Shown here piece by piece: positions 63,247 through 64,000 of a stretch of 64,000 bases of DNA; the stretch's first letter is position 1; every line of letters starts with the position of its first letter. A model generated the notes under the pieces. That model was not told where the DNA came from. It ran no database searches and was given only the letters and a program-made list of their open reading frames with translations. The translations under genes and the position numbers were made by a program. The stretch is from Gammaproteobacteria bacterium (GTDB lineage Bacteria > Pseudomonadota > Gammaproteobacteria > DSM-19610). The stretch lies in NCBI GenBank assembly GCA_026197075.1, contig JAPHQV010000013.1, positions 62,001 through 126,000 on the forward strand, in the 5' to 3' direction.

Positions 63247-64000
63247 TGCCCAACGATAGCGCAGCCATGGGAATCACGGTACTGGGATCGACCGGCTCCA
63301 TCGGCGTCAGCACCCTGGACGTGGTGGCCCGCCACCCGGAGCGTTTTCGCGTGGTGGCGCTGACCGCCCACCGTGACGTGGAAGGACTCTTTCGCCAATG
63401 CCTGCAACACCGTCCCGATTACGCGGTCATGGCCGATGCGGATGCCGCGCAGCAGCTGCGCGACCGCCTGCGCGGGCACGACAGCGATGTCGAGGTGCTG
63501 GCGGGTATGGAGGGCCTGGTGCGGGTGGCGGGACTGGCGGAGGTGGATACCGTGATGGCGGCCATCGTCGGGGCCGCCGGCCTGTTGCCCAGTCTGGAGG
63601 CGGCCCGCTGTGGCAAGCGCGTGTTGCTGGCCAACAAGGAGGCACTGGTCATGTCCGGGGCATTGTTCATGGAGCAGGTGCGCAACTGCGGGGCTGTTTT
63701 GCTTCCTATCGACAGCGAACACAATGCCATCTTCCAGTGCATGCCCGGCGGCTTTGTCAGCGGCCAGACAGCGCGCGCGGTACGCCGTATCCTGCTGACC
63801 GCATCTGGCGGCCCCTTTCGCACCACGCCCCTGGAACAACTGGCCCGGGTCACGCCGGAACAGGCCTGCGCCCATCCCAACTGGGACATGGGCCGCAAAA
63901 TCTCGGTGGATTCCGCCACCATGATGAACAAGGGGCTGGAGGTGATCGAGGCCTGCTGGCTGTTCGATACCGACGCCAGCCGCATCGAGGTGGTGCTGCA
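63246..64000 (+). CDS. dxr: 1-deoxy-D-xylulose 5-phosphate reductoisomerase, partial
   Basis: The gene starts at ATG 63246 (TGATG overlap with cdsA) and runs off the window after 251 codons. The NADPH-binding site VLGSTGSIG, the [10 protein letters not shown] segment and the active-site [12 protein letters not shown] and TASGGPF are all present. Dxr makes 2-C-methylerythritol 4-phosphate in isoprenoid synthesis. About a third of the protein is missing by window truncation. Confidence 0.97.
   Translation, partial: MPNDSAAMGITVLGSTGSIGVSTLDVVARHPERFRVVALTAHRDVEGLFRQCLQHRPDYAVMADADAAQQLRDRLRGHDSDVEVLAGMEGLVRVAGLAEVDTVMAAIVGAAGLLPSLEAARCGKRVLLANKEALVMSGALFMEQVRNCGAVLLPIDSEHNAIFQCMPGGFVSGQTARAVRRILLTASGGPFRTTPLEQLARVTPEQACAHPNWDMGRKISVDSATMMNKGLEVIEACWLFDTDASRIEVVL

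Overview
This 64 kb window is GC-rich chromosomal DNA from a sulfur-oxidising gammaproteobacterium, probably of the Chromatiales/Ectothiorhodospiraceae type. The evidence is a complete reverse-type dissimilatory sulfite reductase (rDsr) operon with oxidative-direction markers (dsrEFH, dsrL), plus typical gammaproteobacterial housekeeping clusters (cmoAB, dapC-dapD-arsC-like-dapE, map/glnD divergent from rpsB-tsf-pyrH-frr-uppS-cdsA-dxr). I see no photosynthesis genes, so phototroph or chemolithotroph cannot be decided. No tRNA, rRNA, CRISPR array or intact insertion sequence was recognised.

Region 1 (1-14.0 kb, minus strand): dsrABEFHCMKLJOPNR followed by a NarX-like sensor kinase cut by the window edge. 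DsrAB oxidises reduced sulfur to sulfite. DsrEFH and DsrC deliver it, DsrL is the NAD(P)H-linked partner, DsrMKJOP is the membrane complex, and DsrN amidates sirohaem. Hairpins lie between dsrA and dsrB and between dsrC and dsrM, and a REP pair lies between dsrP and dsrN.

Region 2 (14.5-17.1 kb, plus strand): a divergent five-gene cluster encoding a TauD-like oxygenase, a 62-residue protein, a stand-alone Cas6/Cmx6-like RAMP protein, a DsrC paralogue lacking both redox cysteines (RspA-like), and a 67-residue protein, closed by a terminator. It has no CRISPR array and no other cas gene, and is the best candidate in the window for an undescribed system.

Region 3 (17.2-24.1 kb): two Fe(II)/2-oxoglutarate oxygenases, cmoAB, a GNAT enzyme and several conserved proteins of unknown function, with many palindromic repeats. 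Region 4 (24.5-29.0 kb): a second sulfur-linked cluster of a SEL1 protein, a probable dsrS, an unknown protein, glutaredoxin, sirohaem synthase cysG and tpm. CysG makes the sirohaem that DsrN amidates for DsrAB.

Region 5 (29-41 kb): envelope genes (VWA protein, coiled-coil protein, NlpC/P60 lipoprotein, PBP1b, TPR lipoprotein), a DinG/YoaA helicase, tsaB, a cold-shock gene, GNAT and slyD. Region 6 (41-48.8 kb, minus strand): a TatT-DctP-DctQ-DctM TRAP transporter next to dapE, arsC-like, dapD and dapC. Region 7 (48.8-54.6 kb): an accessory block between dapC and glnD with an EamA permease, a VOC protein, a flavodoxin-like protein, an SHP/DHC cytochrome pair and a TonB-dependent receptor. Region 8 (54.7-64 kb): glnD and map, then rpsB to dxr, the last cut by the window edge.

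At least five families of inverted-repeat (REP/MITE-like) elements are scattered between genes. One pair is nested inside another, and one lies inside the apparent N-terminus of dctP.
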